A DNA stretch of 64,000 nt from Halomonas salipaludis (GTDB lineage: Bacteria; Pseudomonadota; Gammaproteobacteria; Pseudomonadales; Halomonadaceae), in assembly GCF_002286975.1 (NCBI RefSeq), contig NZ_NSKB01000002.1, positions 434,001-498,000 of the forward strand, in the 5' to 3' direction. Both the position numbers and the translations under genes were made by a program. Below, piece after piece: positions 52,771 through 61,301 of this stretch. Within the stretch, counting starts at the first letter, position 1; every line of letters starts with the position of its first letter. The notes beneath the pieces are model-generated. The model ran no database searches, was not told where the DNA came from, and worked only from the letters and a program-made list of their open reading frames with translations.

Positions 52771-53966
52771 CGCAGCACGCGGCGGATCAGGAACGGGCCG
52801 ATCACTTCGAAGACCACAGTGGAGGCCACCACCGCCGAGAGCAGCAGTGAGCGGTACTCGGGAAAGCGCTCCACCACCAGCAGCGCCATGCCCATGGCGA
52901 TACCGGCCTGGGGCGTCAGCGCCAGGCCGATATCCCGCGGCAGATCGCCTCCCCGTCCGGCCAGCTGCACGCCCAGCGCCCCGCCCAGGAAACGCCCGGC
53001 CAGGCGCAGCGCGATATAGGCCAGGGTCAGCCACAGCGCCGCCCCCATATAGCTGAGGTCGACATGGGCCCCGGAGAGCACGAAGAAGAACACCAGGAAC
53101 GGCCACTCGATATGCTCGATCTGGCGGAACGAGCGGGTGTGGTGGTGGGAGAGATTGGCCACCAGCGCCCCGGCAAACATCGACGCCAGTAGCCCCGACA
53201 CCTCGAACCAGGTCGAGAAGCCGGTCAGCAGCAGGATCAGCGCAAACGCCTCGACCTGAGTCGGCTCCCCGGGCCGCAGGCGGCCGGTGAGCCAGGCCGC
53301 CGGCAGGCCGATGGCCAGCCCCAGCAACAGCGCGCCGCCCAGCTCCCAGCCGGCATAGGCCAACGCCAGGCTGCCATCGCCGGTCAGATGCCAGCCGAGC
53401 AGTGCCATGGCCACCCCAAACAGCAGAATGCCCCAGGCATCGTCGATGGCAACCATGCCCATCAGCAGTCGCGCGCGCAGCCGATCATCGCCGCGGGCGT
53501 AGACTTCGTCGCTGATCTCGGCAGGCTCGGTGGCCACCGAGATCGCCGCCAGGGCGACCACCACCACCAGCGGAAAGCCCAGCAGCCACAGCCCCACGCC
53601 GACCAGCAGGGCGCCGCTCAACACGATGAACAGCGAGATCACCACCAGCAGCCAGCCGTTACGGCGCAGCCGTGCCAGGGTCAGCTCGCCGCCGAGCAGG
53701 AAGGAGACCAGCACCAGCGCCAGGTGGATCAGCGGCTCACTCATCGCGCCCAGCGGCGCACTGCCGTCGCGGCCCAGCAGCAGCTGCTGGACCAGCGCCA
53801 GGCCCACGCCGACCAGCACCAGCAGCGAGATGCGCGGCAGACGCAGGCGCCTGGCCAGCGCGTCGACGCAGATGCTGACGCTCAGGATCACACCCAGCAG
53901 GATCAGGTTGGCCGTCGCCGGGCCGAGCTCGGCCATCGGCCACTGCCAGGATTCGCTCGCGGTCAT
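52767..53966 (-). CDS. CPA2-type cation:proton antiporter
   Basis: A 399-residue membrane protein with about 12 helices: LILLGVILSVSICVDALARR, HLALVLVSFLLGGELTLARL, AAISVATEPAEISDEVYARG and MVAIDDAWGILLFG. The latter two contain the conserved acidic residues of the ion site (Asp-Asp in AIDDAWG). LTPQAGIAMGMALLV matches the second half repeat. It has no C-terminal TrkA domain, unlike KefB/C. It likely exchanges Na+ or K+ for H+. It stands alone, convergent with cadA. Confidence 0.88.
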   Translation of the reverse strand: MTASESWQWPMAELGPATANLILLGVILSVSICVDALARRLRLPRISLLVLVGVGLALVQQLLLGRDGSAPLGAMSEPLIHLALVLVSFLLGGELTLARLRRNGWLLVVISLFIVLSGALLVGVGLWLLGFPLVVVVALAAISVATEPAEISDEVYARGDDRLRARLLMGMVAIDDAWGILLFGVAMALLGWHLTGDGSLALAYAGWELGGALLLGLAIGLPAAWLTGRLRPGEPTQVEAFALILLLTGFSTWFEVSGLLASMFAGALVANLSHHHTRSFRQIEHIEWPFLVFFFVLSGAHVDLSYMGAALWLTLAYIALRLAGRFLGGALGVQLAGRGGDLPRDIGLALTPQAGIAMGMALLVVERFPEYRSLLLSAVVASTVVFEVIGPFLIRRVLR

Positions 53967-53975
53967 GCCTCGACT

Positions 53976-54200
53976 CTAGCGAGCCTGCTGCATGAAGTTC
54001 AATATCCAGCGCACCGTCAGCTCGCGGATGCGCCCCAACTGCTTGACGCCGGTCCAGGCCAGCTCGGAGTCGAGATAGTCGCAGCAATTAGTGAACACTG
54101 CCGCGGTAAGGCCGAAGGCGCTATCGTTCATCATCACCACCGCCTCCTCGACCTGTCCCCTGACGAAACCCGCCGCCGGGCGCACCAAAGGGCCTCGCTA
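53976..54200 (-). pseudogene. Collapsed, in-frame mosaic of a second gamma-glutamyl cluster (ALDH/Fe-ADH/GATase pieces)
   Basis: The minus-strand reading joins pieces of three genes that are intact at 57.7-61.1 kb: VRPAAGFVRGQ-EEAV and MNDSAFGLTAAVFT and CDYLDSELAWTGVKQ from the ALDH, GRIREL from the Fe-ADH start and ELTVRWILNFM from the amidotransferase end. Order matches the intact cluster. Segments correspond to 60132-60195, 59905-59958, 59789-59849, 59624-59641 and 57772-57805. Joints fall at short shared words (CACCGC, the repeated VFT codons, GCGCCC, CAGCTCG), as expected for serial microhomology deletions. A 70-codon reading frame survives, but no domain could fold. Confidence 0.85.
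53991..54024. repeat. 34-base direct repeat, left copy
   Basis: Starts CATGAAGTTCAATATCCAGC and continues through CGCACCGTCAGCTCG. It matches 57772-57805 at 33 of 34 bases in the same orientation. Both are the 3' end of a glutamine amidotransferase gene. The pair brackets the low-GC patch of about 3.75 kb. Confidence 0.9.
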
Positions 54201-54321
54201 CCGATCAGGGCCCCTGGCAAGCCGAGAAGGAGATCATCGCGGCTGGCACCTGGTCGCGACCGCTGGTGCCGGGCGTTTTCGTCACTAGGCACCCCACCTG
54301 CTAATTCAACTCTCAAGAAAA
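54201..54321. other. Unassigned gap at the edge of the low-GC patch
   Basis: About 120 bases between the mosaic pseudogene and the AEC transporter stop. A short open plus-strand frame (GPWQAEKEIIAAGTW, PLVPGVFVTR) looks protein-like but has no start and no recognised relative. It may be another gene scrap. From about 54290 on, the base composition becomes AT-rich. Confidence 0.35.
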
Positions 54322-55191
54322 CTAGAGAAATGGAACTACCAGAAGAATCAGCGTTATAACCCCCAGCGAAATCAAAGTGCCGCTTGCTACGAGCCGTGCA
54401 GACTCGCCTGTTCCCCGGAAGTAAGTTTCCAGTACGACAATATTAGCTGCGGGAGGGAGCAACGGGAGAATGAACAGCACCAAGGCATTTTCAGTGACAA
54501 CATCTATCCCCAAGCGCCAGCTTATCCACAGAAACCCTGCAACTATCGCACCACCTGCCAGCGCACGAAGACATGCAACAGGAATCGATGCGCGAAGGTC
54601 GCCAAAAGTAACTTTGGAGTTGTACAACCACATCCCAAGCACAGCCATCCCAGCAATTGACATTAACTGTTTAGCCGCCTCATATCCCACGGCCATTATT
54701 TCCAGGCTGAAATCAAATGGCACTAGATGCAAAGACAGTCCGGCCAGAACAGCCAGCACGGGCGGGGCCATCAAAGCACGCACCATCGATATACCCCAGC
54801 GAGCTTCTGGCTGAAGCGCTGTAGAAGAGGCAATGTTCCCAAATACGGAACTACCAATATAAGCTGCGATGATGATTCGACTCGCCTCATCCCCGAAAAC
54901 TGCTATGGCCAGCGGCAGGCCAAGCCACCCAATATTAAGGTAACTAAAGGACAGAGCAGTGATACGATCACGCCAGATGAGACCTGCCAAAAAATATAAC
55001 AATATGCAGAAAACGAACCCAAATATCGCAACCTCTGCTGTACCAGGCTGGTACGTCAAAAGATTGTACACAATCACATACGGTATAAAAACTCTGATCA
55101 GCAGCTTTGAAATAAGCGCTTTAGCTTGTGGGAAAAAACGCCCTAACAGCATGCCGCCTAGCACGTAAAAAAATGGCTGTATTATGCTCAT
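54322..55191 (-). CDS. AEC-family (auxin efflux carrier-like) transporter
   Basis: A 289-residue membrane protein with about ten helices in the 5+5 AEC arrangement: YVLGGMLLGRFFPQAKALIS, RVFIPYVIVYNLLTY, LNIGWLGLPLAIAVFGDEA and the C-terminal LPPAANIVVLETYF. AEC proteins move organic anions (malate, malonate and others). The ATG at 55191 overlaps the flavoprotein stop (ATGA), with AGGAGG ten bases upstream; the TTG at 55212 is an alternative. Codon usage is visibly more AT-rich than in flanking genes, suggesting acquisition. It likely transports the substrate or product of the coupled flavoprotein. Confidence 0.85.
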   Translation of the reverse strand: MSIIQPFFYVLGGMLLGRFFPQAKALISKLLIRVFIPYVIVYNLLTYQPGTAEVAIFGFVFCILLYFLAGLIWRDRITALSFSYLNIGWLGLPLAIAVFGDEASRIIIAAYIGSSVFGNIASSTALQPEARWGISMVRALMAPPVLAVLAGLSLHLVPFDFSLEIMAVGYEAAKQLMSIAGMAVLGMWLYNSKVTFGDLRASIPVACLRALAGGAIVAGFLWISWRLGIDVVTENALVLFILPLLPPAANIVVLETYFRGTGESARLVASGTLISLGVITLILLVVPFL

Positions 55192-56645
55192 TGCCGACAA
55201 GCCTCCTCGCAAGAGGAAAGTCTAATTTCTATTGCCAAATAGTGGGCCAAGCTAGAGGCGCACAGTGAATTAAACCAGAATGCATTAGTAGAAAAAAGAG
55301 ACCCTTTAGCCAGCGGCCCCAAACAATAAATTCCTGAGTTACTCAACTTGCTTTTCAAGCCATAAGTCAATCCATCAACTTTCAGCCCACCGCATGGATG
55401 CGCCATAGCCAAACCTCGCACCAAGAGATTTCTTATTAAGGGTGACTTCACATCCCTCACATCACTCACCCCACCCGTCCCATCTATAAGCACATCAGCA
55501 CATATCTTCTGGCGAGAATTTTCAAGAATATATTTTCCGCCTTTGATTTTTATCGGCGCGACTGGTCGATGCAACTGCAGACGCCCTTCCTTAACATAGA
55601 CATTCAACTCTTCCACCACTTCCATAGGGATAGGATGACGCCAGCATGCCCAGAAAGCACCAAAGCTCTTCTGAAACTCTATGCACTCTTCCTCGCTTAG
55701 CTTCAGCCAAATTTTGTGGGCGAAATATCTTGTAGATGACAATGTGTCTTGAAACGGCAAATCTGACTTATCTGCACGCTCTATAAGATAATCCCAGTAG
55801 CCACTCAGATCGCCTTTCGTCCTCAATTCATCAGCTTTTAATATTTCTGGATTTCGCATATACGCCACTTCTCGGCGAAGCAGGCTAACAATTCGTGAAA
55901 GCCGCTCTCCACGCTCCCTCTTGTTCAACTCACTCTTAATTTTACCCCAAGTAAAAGCCACGGGCTCATATTTTACCTGTCGTGATATGACTGTAGGAAC
56001 ATAACCGCTTCTAGAGAACCAATGGATAGATTGGCAACCCTTTTTCACTAACGATCTCACACAGTCTACAGCCGTTAGTCCAGTACCGGCAACTAACGCA
56101 ACCTCAGGAGCAGAAATACTGCAAATAGAGGAGGGAAGTATGGGCTGCAGTCCTGTATTGGCAGAAAAAGTTGGCGAAGTTACTGTTCCCAGTGCCAAAA
56201 CCACACGTCGAGCATGCACCTCATCTCCACCATCAAGGATGACAACAGGACTGCCACTTGAAGTATCAATATCCACAGCAGTAGCACGACACTCTTTAAT
56301 ACACAACCTATCGCTTTTCCCAAGAGACATAGAGTCATAAACTTCTTTAAGGTACTGTGAATAGGTCAGCCTTGCGGGATAACGTTCTTCCTTTCCAGTC
56401 CGCTGCCGTAGCCATGAAGCAAATCCTTTTGGATCCTCGGGTTCAATCCCCATAAGTTCAGGAGGGGTATTAACTTTATGAAACGACTCAGCTTGACCAA
56501 AAGCAAGGCCGGAAGAAAAGCTATCGGCAGGAGAGATAAGGGCGACTGAAACCGGCCCCATATCCTGCTCATATATATGAGAGTGGAGCTGCCTCAAAAG
56601 ACTAACACCCGTAGCACCAAATCCTATGACAGCTAGATCGTACAT
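55188..56645 (-). CDS. FAD/NAD(P)-binding oxidoreductase of the YdhS/COG4529 type
   Basis: A 485-residue flavoprotein. The FAD loop is AVIGFGATGVSLLRQL (about 4-19), and a second dinucleotide loop is VALVAGTGLTAVDCVRSL (about 185); SGLAFGQAESFHKVNTPPELM is the typical COG4529 segment around residue 50. FGAFWACWRHPIP and VLIDGTGG also match. Function of this family is not established; it resembles N-hydroxylating monooxygenases in fold. The ATG at 56645 has GGAG eight bases upstream. AT-rich codon use marks it as part of the acquired patch. It is translationally coupled to the AEC transporter. Confidence 0.82.
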   Translation of the reverse strand: MYDLAVIGFGATGVSLLRQLHSHIYEQDMGPVSVALISPADSFSSGLAFGQAESFHKVNTPPELMGIEPEDPKGFASWLRQRTGKEERYPARLTYSQYLKEVYDSMSLGKSDRLCIKECRATAVDIDTSSGSPVVILDGGDEVHARRVVLALGTVTSPTFSANTGLQPILPSSICSISAPEVALVAGTGLTAVDCVRSLVKKGCQSIHWFSRSGYVPTVISRQVKYEPVAFTWGKIKSELNKRERGERLSRIVSLLRREVAYMRNPEILKADELRTKGDLSGYWDYLIERADKSDLPFQDTLSSTRYFAHKIWLKLSEEECIEFQKSFGAFWACWRHPIPMEVVEELNVYVKEGRLQLHRPVAPIKIKGGKYILENSRQKICADVLIDGTGGVSDVRDVKSPLIRNLLVRGLAMAHPCGGLKVDGLTYGLKSKLSNSGIYCLGPLAKGSLFSTNAFWFNSLCASSLAHYLAIEIRLSSCEEACRQ

Positions 56646-56760
56646 TCTGCCACTCCAAAGCATGCATGATGAAAAACAGGATGATACTGCTAAAAACGTG
56701 ACGCTGTCATGTCTTCATAGCCCCCTGACTTATAGTATATTTTAGAAATCTAATGTAATA

Positions 56761-56784
56761 AATAGCTTACAACTGTAAGCTATT
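56761..56784. other. 10-base perfect inverted repeat next to the IS30 left end
   Basis: AATAGCTTAC (56761-56770), spacer AACT, GTAAGCTATT (56775-56784). It lies 18 bases outside the IS30 remnant and about 120 bases upstream of the flavoprotein gene. It could be an operator of that gene. It could also relate to target choice, since IS30-family elements favour palindromic targets. Confidence 0.6.
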
Positions 56785-56802
56785 CACCACGTCAAAAACA
56801 TC

Positions 56803-57597
56803 GGCGGTCTCAATGGCCAAATGCAACACCCGACCCATTCGGTATGGTCTTGCCATGGCTCACTGCTACCGCCACCTTACTACTGAAGAACGAGCTGCCA
56901 TCATGTTGATGTGGGCGCACCACGCTATCCGAGCCATTATACAGCAATGGGGATGGTCACCCAGCACCATCTCACGGGAACGAGTGCGCCATACAGTCAG
57001 GCGTGACAAGCCCTATGACGTCAGTCTCGCCGGCCATCGAGCCAGACTGCCCCGCTGTCGACCTAGCCGTCGATCCAAGCTGCATCTCAATAGTGAGCTG
57101 TTCGAATTGGTGGTCCATCTGTTGCGCAAGTACTAGTCACCACAGCATATAGCCAGTGTTTCTCGATGACGCTGACCGCCGGGGCTCACACGAAGCGATC
57201 TATAATTCGCTCTACGGTATGCCTCGCGGCTCGCTCAAGAAGGAGCCGAGCACCTGTCCATGACGTACGACCAAGGCAGGAAAATGGTGAAGCATACCGA
57301 GATCACTCAGCAGACCGGCACCGCCATCTACTTCTCTGGCCCGCACAGCCCAGGGCAGCGCGAGTCCAAACGGATGGCCGCCCCCTCAACACCAGTGGGC
57401 TGTTGCGTCAGTACCTGCCAAAGGGCTCAGACCTGTCGGTCTACAGCAAGCAAGAACTCGACGAGATCGCCGAATCCCTGACCGCCCAAGGAACTGGACT
57501 GGCGAACGCTGTTGGAGGTCTACGCCGGGCTACTCAAGAAATCCGTATCCGATTCGAGCACCATTCAATAGCGTTGCGCTTGAAACTTGAGACCGCC
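56803..57597. mobile_element. Degenerate IS30-family insertion sequence
   Basis: About 795 bases bounded by recognisable terminal inverted repeats: the left end starts GGCGGTCTCAA (56803) and the right end is TTGAGACCGCC (ending 57597). About 19 of 25 end positions match in inverted orientation. An intact IS30-family element is usually about 1.0-1.2 kb, so some 300-400 bases are missing. No target duplication is evident next to the ends. Confidence 0.85.
56855..57597 (+). pseudogene. IS30 transposase, deleted and frameshifted
   Basis: The N-terminal part reads AHCYRHLTTEERAAIMLMW and SPSTISRERVRH, the IS30 helix-turn-helix, until a stop at 57134-57136. In another frame, GSHEAIYNSLYGMPRGSLKK (57183-57242) is the next conserved block. 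LTYDQGRKM and IYFSGPHSPGQR (from 57259) are catalytic-domain blocks after an internal deletion. GLLRQYLPKGSDLSVYSKQE, in yet another frame, is the conserved end. At least two frame changes and a loss in the DDE region make it inactive. Confidence 0.88.
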
Positions 57598-57744
57598 GTG
57601 GCATGAGGTCTTTTTGCTGACCTCTGGGATAGCACTTGAATACATCAACGGCCGTCCGGAGGCTGGCGTTATCCCCTTCTGCTCGCTTTATGAACGCATT
57701 GATCTTTAACCAGCTGTTGTATAACTATTGGTTACTCGAGCAGC
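57598..57744. other. Gap between the IS30 remnant and the amidotransferase gene
   Basis: No gene. A small hairpin (GAGGTC, T-rich loop, GACCTC at 57606-57625) lies just outside the IS end. The rest is unremarkable. Confidence 0.4.
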
Positions 57745-58464
57745 TTAGTCACTCGACCGTGACACACGCCGCATGAAATTCAATATCCAGCGCACCGTCA
57801 GCTCGGCATTCAGCGGGGCGTCCAGCGAATCGAGTCCCTCGGCGACCCGCGTCTCGCCGATCAGCTCACGGCGCAGCTGCATCAGGTCATGCGAATAGGG
57901 CTTGGCAAATTCCGGGTGCCCCTGCACGCCGAGAAAGTGCTCGCCGACCTGCATCAGGTAGTAGGGGCAGAAGTCGCTGCCGGCCAGCACCCGCGCCTCC
58001 GGCGGCAGGCGTTCGACCTGGTCCTGGTGGCTGACAAGCAGATCGAGATTGGGCTGCCACGGCTGCATCCACTCGGTGCGCGTGTTGACGCAGTTGAACG
58101 ACATGCCCACCCCCCAGCCCCGCGGGCTCTTGACCACCTCGCCGCCCAGCGCCTTGGCAATCAGCTGGTGGCCGAAGCACACCCCAACCAGCGGCTTGCC
58201 GGCGTCCCACAGCTCGCGCACGAACTCGCACAGCGCATCGACCCACGCCAGCCCATCGTTGACGCCGAACTTGGAGCCGGTGGTCAGCCAGGCATCGGCG
58301 GCCTCGACGTCGTCGGGGATCTCGCCGTCGAGGCAGCGCCACACGCGAAACTCGAGGCTCGGGTCGACGCGCTTGAACAGCGCCTCGAACATCGCCGGGT
58401 AGTTGCCGTGAGTCGCGATCAACTCCGGCGCCACATCGTCGCACTGCAGCAGCCCTATGCGCAT
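57745..58464 (-). CDS. Class I glutamine amidotransferase (GATase1), gamma-glutamyl hydrolase role likely
   Basis: A 239-residue class I GATase. The catalytic Cys is in LVGVCFGHQLIAKALGG (about residue 93) and the His/Glu pair in GVQGHPEFAKPYS (about 180). It stands alone without a synthetase domain. It lies with a PuuA-like ligase, an ALDH and an Fe-ADH, so it most likely hydrolyses a gamma-glutamyl amide, the job PuuD does in putrescine breakdown, although its sequence resembles the GMP-synthase-type COG0518 group rather than PuuD. AGGAGG precedes the ATG at 58464. It is the last gene of the cluster. Confidence 0.85.
   Translation of the reverse strand: MRIGLLQCDDVAPELIATHGNYPAMFEALFKRVDPSLEFRVWRCLDGEIPDDVEAADAWLTTGSKFGVNDGLAWVDALCEFVRELWDAGKPLVGVCFGHQLIAKALGGEVVKSPRGWGVGMSFNCVNTRTEWMQPWQPNLDLLVSHQDQVERLPPEARVLAGSDFCPYYLMQVGEHFLGVQGHPEFAKPYSHDLMQLRRELIGETRVAEGLDSLDAPLNAELTVRWILNFMRRVSRSSD
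57772..57805. repeat. 34-base direct repeat, right copy
   Basis: The intact partner of 53991-54024, lying at the 3' end of the functional amidotransferase gene; one mismatch. Together they delimit the acquired low-GC patch. Confidence 0.9.
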
Positions 58465-58525
58465 CGCCCGGCCTCCTCTTTGCCAGTCTGGCTCGACATT
58501 GTGTGCCACGCTTGGCAGCTATCGC

Positions 58526-59707
58526 TCAAAGACGCCCCTCCACCGCCGCGACGAAGATGTCGCGATACTGATTGGCGTCGAAGGCGATCGGGTTGGTGCC
58601 CGACGAGGGGTCGGCCACCGCCATCTGCCCGACCTTGTCGGCCTGCTGGGTATCGATCTTGAGCGCTGCCAGGGTATGCGGGATCGCCAGCCGCTCGCGC
58701 AGCTCCAGCACCCAGTCGATCACCGCCGCGGTACCCGGCTGGCGCAGGTCGAGATAGCGCCCCAAGCGCACCATCGGCTCGCCGATCGCTTGCTGATTGG
58801 CGCGCAGCACATAGGGCATCAGGATTGCATTGAGGGTGCCGTGGTGGGCGTCATACAGCGCCCCCAGCGGATGCGCCAGGGCATGCATCGCACCCAGGCC
58901 GCGCTGGAAGGCGGTGGCGCCCATGCTCGAGGCCACCAGCATGTTCATGCGTGCCTCGAGATCGCTACCATCGGCGTAGGCCCGCGGCAGGTACTCGCAC
59001 ACCCGGCGCATGCCCTCCACGGCGATGCCCTCGGCCATCGGATGGTAGAGCGGCGAGCACCACGCCTCGAGGCAGTGCGATAACGCATCCATGCCGGTAG
59101 CGGCGGTGATCGTGGGCGGCAGGCCCACCGTCAGTTCGGGGTCGAGGATCACCGTGGCCGGCACCATGCCGGGATGGAAGATGATGCGCTTGACGTGCTC
59201 GACCTCATCGGTGATCACCGAGGCGCGGCCCACCTCCGAGCCGGTACCCGCGGTGGTTGGCACCGCCACGATAGGGGCGATGGCGTCAGCGTCGGCGTTC
59301 TTCCAGTTGTCGCCGACGTCCTCCAGCGACCACAGCGACAGCCCGTCGCGCTGGTTGGCCATCAGCGCCACCGCCTTGGCGGCGTCGAGCCCCGAGCCAC
59401 CGCCGAAGGCGATCACCCCGTCGTGGCCGCCGTCGCGAAAGGCGGCCATGCCGTCGAGGACGTTCTTGCCGGTGGGGTTGCCCTTGATCTCGCTGAACAC
59501 GGCGATGCCCAGGCCGCTGTCGTGGCAGGCCAGCACGATGTCACGCACCATCGGCAGGTTGGCGAGCCCGGGGTCGGTGATCAGCAGTGGTGCCTGCATC
59601 CCCAGCGCCTGGCATTCCGCAGGCAGCTCGCGAATGCGCCCGACGCCGGTAAGAATATTGGCGGGGTAGTTCCAGCCCATGCTGAACTGGCTCATGTCCT
59701 GGCTCAT
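58526..59707 (-). CDS. Iron-containing (group III) alcohol dehydrogenase
   Basis: A 393-residue Fe-ADH. The cofactor loop is AFGGGSGLDAAKAVAL (near 100); PTTAGTGSEVGRASVI follows; the iron ligands lie in TGMDALSHCLEAW and ALAHPLGALYDAHHGTLNAI. It would oxidise a primary alcohol to the aldehyde. It sits directly between the GATase and the ALDH, so the pathway intermediate carries a hydroxyl, pointing to an amino alcohol rather than a diamine. MSQDMSQFSM has alternative starts four codons apart. Confidence 0.92.
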   Translation of the reverse strand: MSQDMSQFSMGWNYPANILTGVGRIRELPAECQALGMQAPLLITDPGLANLPMVRDIVLACHDSGLGIAVFSEIKGNPTGKNVLDGMAAFRDGGHDGVIAFGGGSGLDAAKAVALMANQRDGLSLWSLEDVGDNWKNADADAIAPIVAVPTTAGTGSEVGRASVITDEVEHVKRIIFHPGMVPATVILDPELTVGLPPTITAATGMDALSHCLEAWCSPLYHPMAEGIAVEGMRRVCEYLPRAYADGSDLEARMNMLVASSMGATAFQRGLGAMHALAHPLGALYDAHHGTLNAILMPYVLRANQQAIGEPMVRLGRYLDLRQPGTAAVIDWVLELRERLAIPHTLAALKIDTQQADKVGQMAVADPSSGTNPIAFDANQYRDIFVAAVEGRL

Positions 59708-59716
59708 TGGCGACTC

Positions 59717-61102
59717 CTAGGCGTGCTTGAGGTGGAAAGATTTGGGCCGGGTCAGGGTCTCGTAGCCTAGCCGCGACAGCGAGCAGCCGCGCCCCGACTG
59801 CTTGACGCCGGTCCAGGCCAGTTCGGGGTCGAGGTAGTCGCAGCGGTTGGTAAATACCGTCCCCGCCTCGAGGCGCTGGGCCAGCCGCTCGCCGGCCGCC
59901 ATGTCGCGGGTGAACACCGCGGCGGTGAGGCCAAAGGCGCTGTCGTTCATCAGCGCCACCGCTTCGTCGTCGCTGGCCACCGGCATGATACCCACCACCG
60001 GCCCAAAGCTCTCCTCGTGCATCACTCGCATCGAGTGATCGACCCCGGTGAGAAGCTGCGGCGCCAGGTAGGCGCTGCCCGGCACCGACAGTGGATAGTC
60101 GCCGGGATCGATCCACGCCTTGGCCCCGGCGCTCACCGCCTCCTCGATCTGGCCGCGTACGAAGTCCGCTGCTGCTGGGCGCACCAGCGGGCCGAGGGTG
60201 GTGGCCGGGTCGCTGGGGTTGCCCAGCCTGAGCTGCTTGACCCAGGCCACCGCGCGCTCGACGAAGGCGTCGAAGATCGCCTGGTCGACGTAGATGCGCT
60301 CGATGCCGCAGCAACTCTGCCCAGAGTTGAAGAAGGCGCCGTCCATTACCCCTTCCACCGCGGCATCGAGATCCACGTCGCCACGAATATAGGCCGGGTC
60401 CTTGCCGCCCAGTTCCAGGCCGCTGGCGATGAAGCGCCCCGCCGCGTTGCGCTCGACCATTTCGCCGCCGGCCACCGAGCCGGTGAAGGAGACGTGGTCG
60501 ATGCGCCGGTCGCGGATCAGCTGCTCGGTGGCGTCATGCGACAGGTGTAAGTGCTGGAACACGCCCTCGGGCAGGCCCGCGGCCTCGAAGGCCTGCTGGA
60601 TGCGCTCGGCGCACAGCGGGGTCTGAGCGGAGTGCTTGAGGATCACCGTATTGCCGGCCATGATCGCCGGCACGATGGCATTCACCGCGGTCATGAAGGG
60701 GAAATTCCACGGCGCGACGATAAACGACACGCCCAGCGGCTCGCGGGTGATATAGCGGGTAAAGCCCGGCTTGTCGGCGAGCTGGATCGGCGCCAGTGCC
60801 GTCTCGGCGAGGCCGATCATGCCCCTGGCGCGTTCCTCGAAGCCACCGATCTCGCCACCCGCGGCGCTAATCGGGCGGCCCATCTGCCAGGTCAACTCAG
60901 TGGCGAGCTCATCGCGCCGGGCGACGAAGGCATCGACCATCGCCGAGCACAGTCGCCCGCGCTCGGCGACAGGCACCTCGCGCCAGCTGCGCTGGGCGCT
61001 GGCCGCCCGCGACAGCGTGGCGTCGATCTGCGCCGGATCGGCCTGCTCCCGCTCGACGTAGACCGTGCCGTCGACGGGGGATATCGTTTTCTGTATGGCC
61101 AT
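59717..61102 (-). CDS. NAD-dependent aldehyde dehydrogenase of the gamma-glutamyl cluster
   Basis: A 461-residue ALDH. Motifs include VAPWNFPFMTAVNAIVPAIM, ISFTGS-type VSFTGSVAGGEMV, ASGLELGGKDPAYI and the catalytic Cys in FNSGQSCCGIERIYV (Cys-Cys, as in several SSADH-like enzymes), then EESFGPVVGIMPV. It should oxidise the aldehyde produced by the neighbouring Fe-ADH. The ATG at 61102 is preferred (MAIQKTISPVDG). It ends nine bases before the Fe-ADH start. Pieces of an ancient copy survive at 53976-54200. Confidence 0.9.
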   Translation of the reverse strand: MAIQKTISPVDGTVYVEREQADPAQIDATLSRAASAQRSWREVPVAERGRLCSAMVDAFVARRDELATELTWQMGRPISAAGGEIGGFEERARGMIGLAETALAPIQLADKPGFTRYITREPLGVSFIVAPWNFPFMTAVNAIVPAIMAGNTVILKHSAQTPLCAERIQQAFEAAGLPEGVFQHLHLSHDATEQLIRDRRIDHVSFTGSVAGGEMVERNAAGRFIASGLELGGKDPAYIRGDVDLDAAVEGVMDGAFFNSGQSCCGIERIYVDQAIFDAFVERAVAWVKQLRLGNPSDPATTLGPLVRPAAADFVRGQIEEAVSAGAKAWIDPGDYPLSVPGSAYLAPQLLTGVDHSMRVMHEESFGPVVGIMPVASDDEAVALMNDSAFGLTAAVFTRDMAAGERLAQRLEAGTVFTNRCDYLDPELAWTGVKQSGRGCSLSRLGYETLTRPKSFHLKHA

Positions 61103-61189
61103 ACGCTTCTCTTTCCTTCCAGTAACAAGTGACACGGCTCAGTTCGCTGTTTCCCGACGCCGCCAGCCACCCGGCTCGCGGCTAATCCG

Positions 61190-61287
61190 GCGACAGGCCA
61201 CCGCGGGGGCGCTGTGAATCCCTCCCTGGACGCTACTTCTTCCTTCCCTGGAAGAAGACCCCCGCTTTGCCCTGTCCCCGGCGCCGC
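61190..61287. repeat. Dispersed intergenic repeat, copy 2
   Basis: About 100 bases between the synthetase and ALDH genes, bounded by CGACAGGCC at the left and GCCCTGTCCCCGGCG at the right, with inner blocks GGCGCTGTGAATC and TCCCTGGACGCTAC. It also contains its own hairpin (TCTTCC...GGAAGA, about 61238-61256). It matches the ordered blocks of copy 1 at 4251-4433, but its middle is shorter and different. Confidence 0.7.
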
Positions 61288-61301
61288 TTGGCGCTTGGCG
61301 C

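Noticed and set aside
61089-61100. Second copy of GTATGGCCATAC at the ALDH start
   Set aside because: Formed by the start codon context ATGGCCATAC of that gene; probably coincidence and not a shared operator with wrbA.
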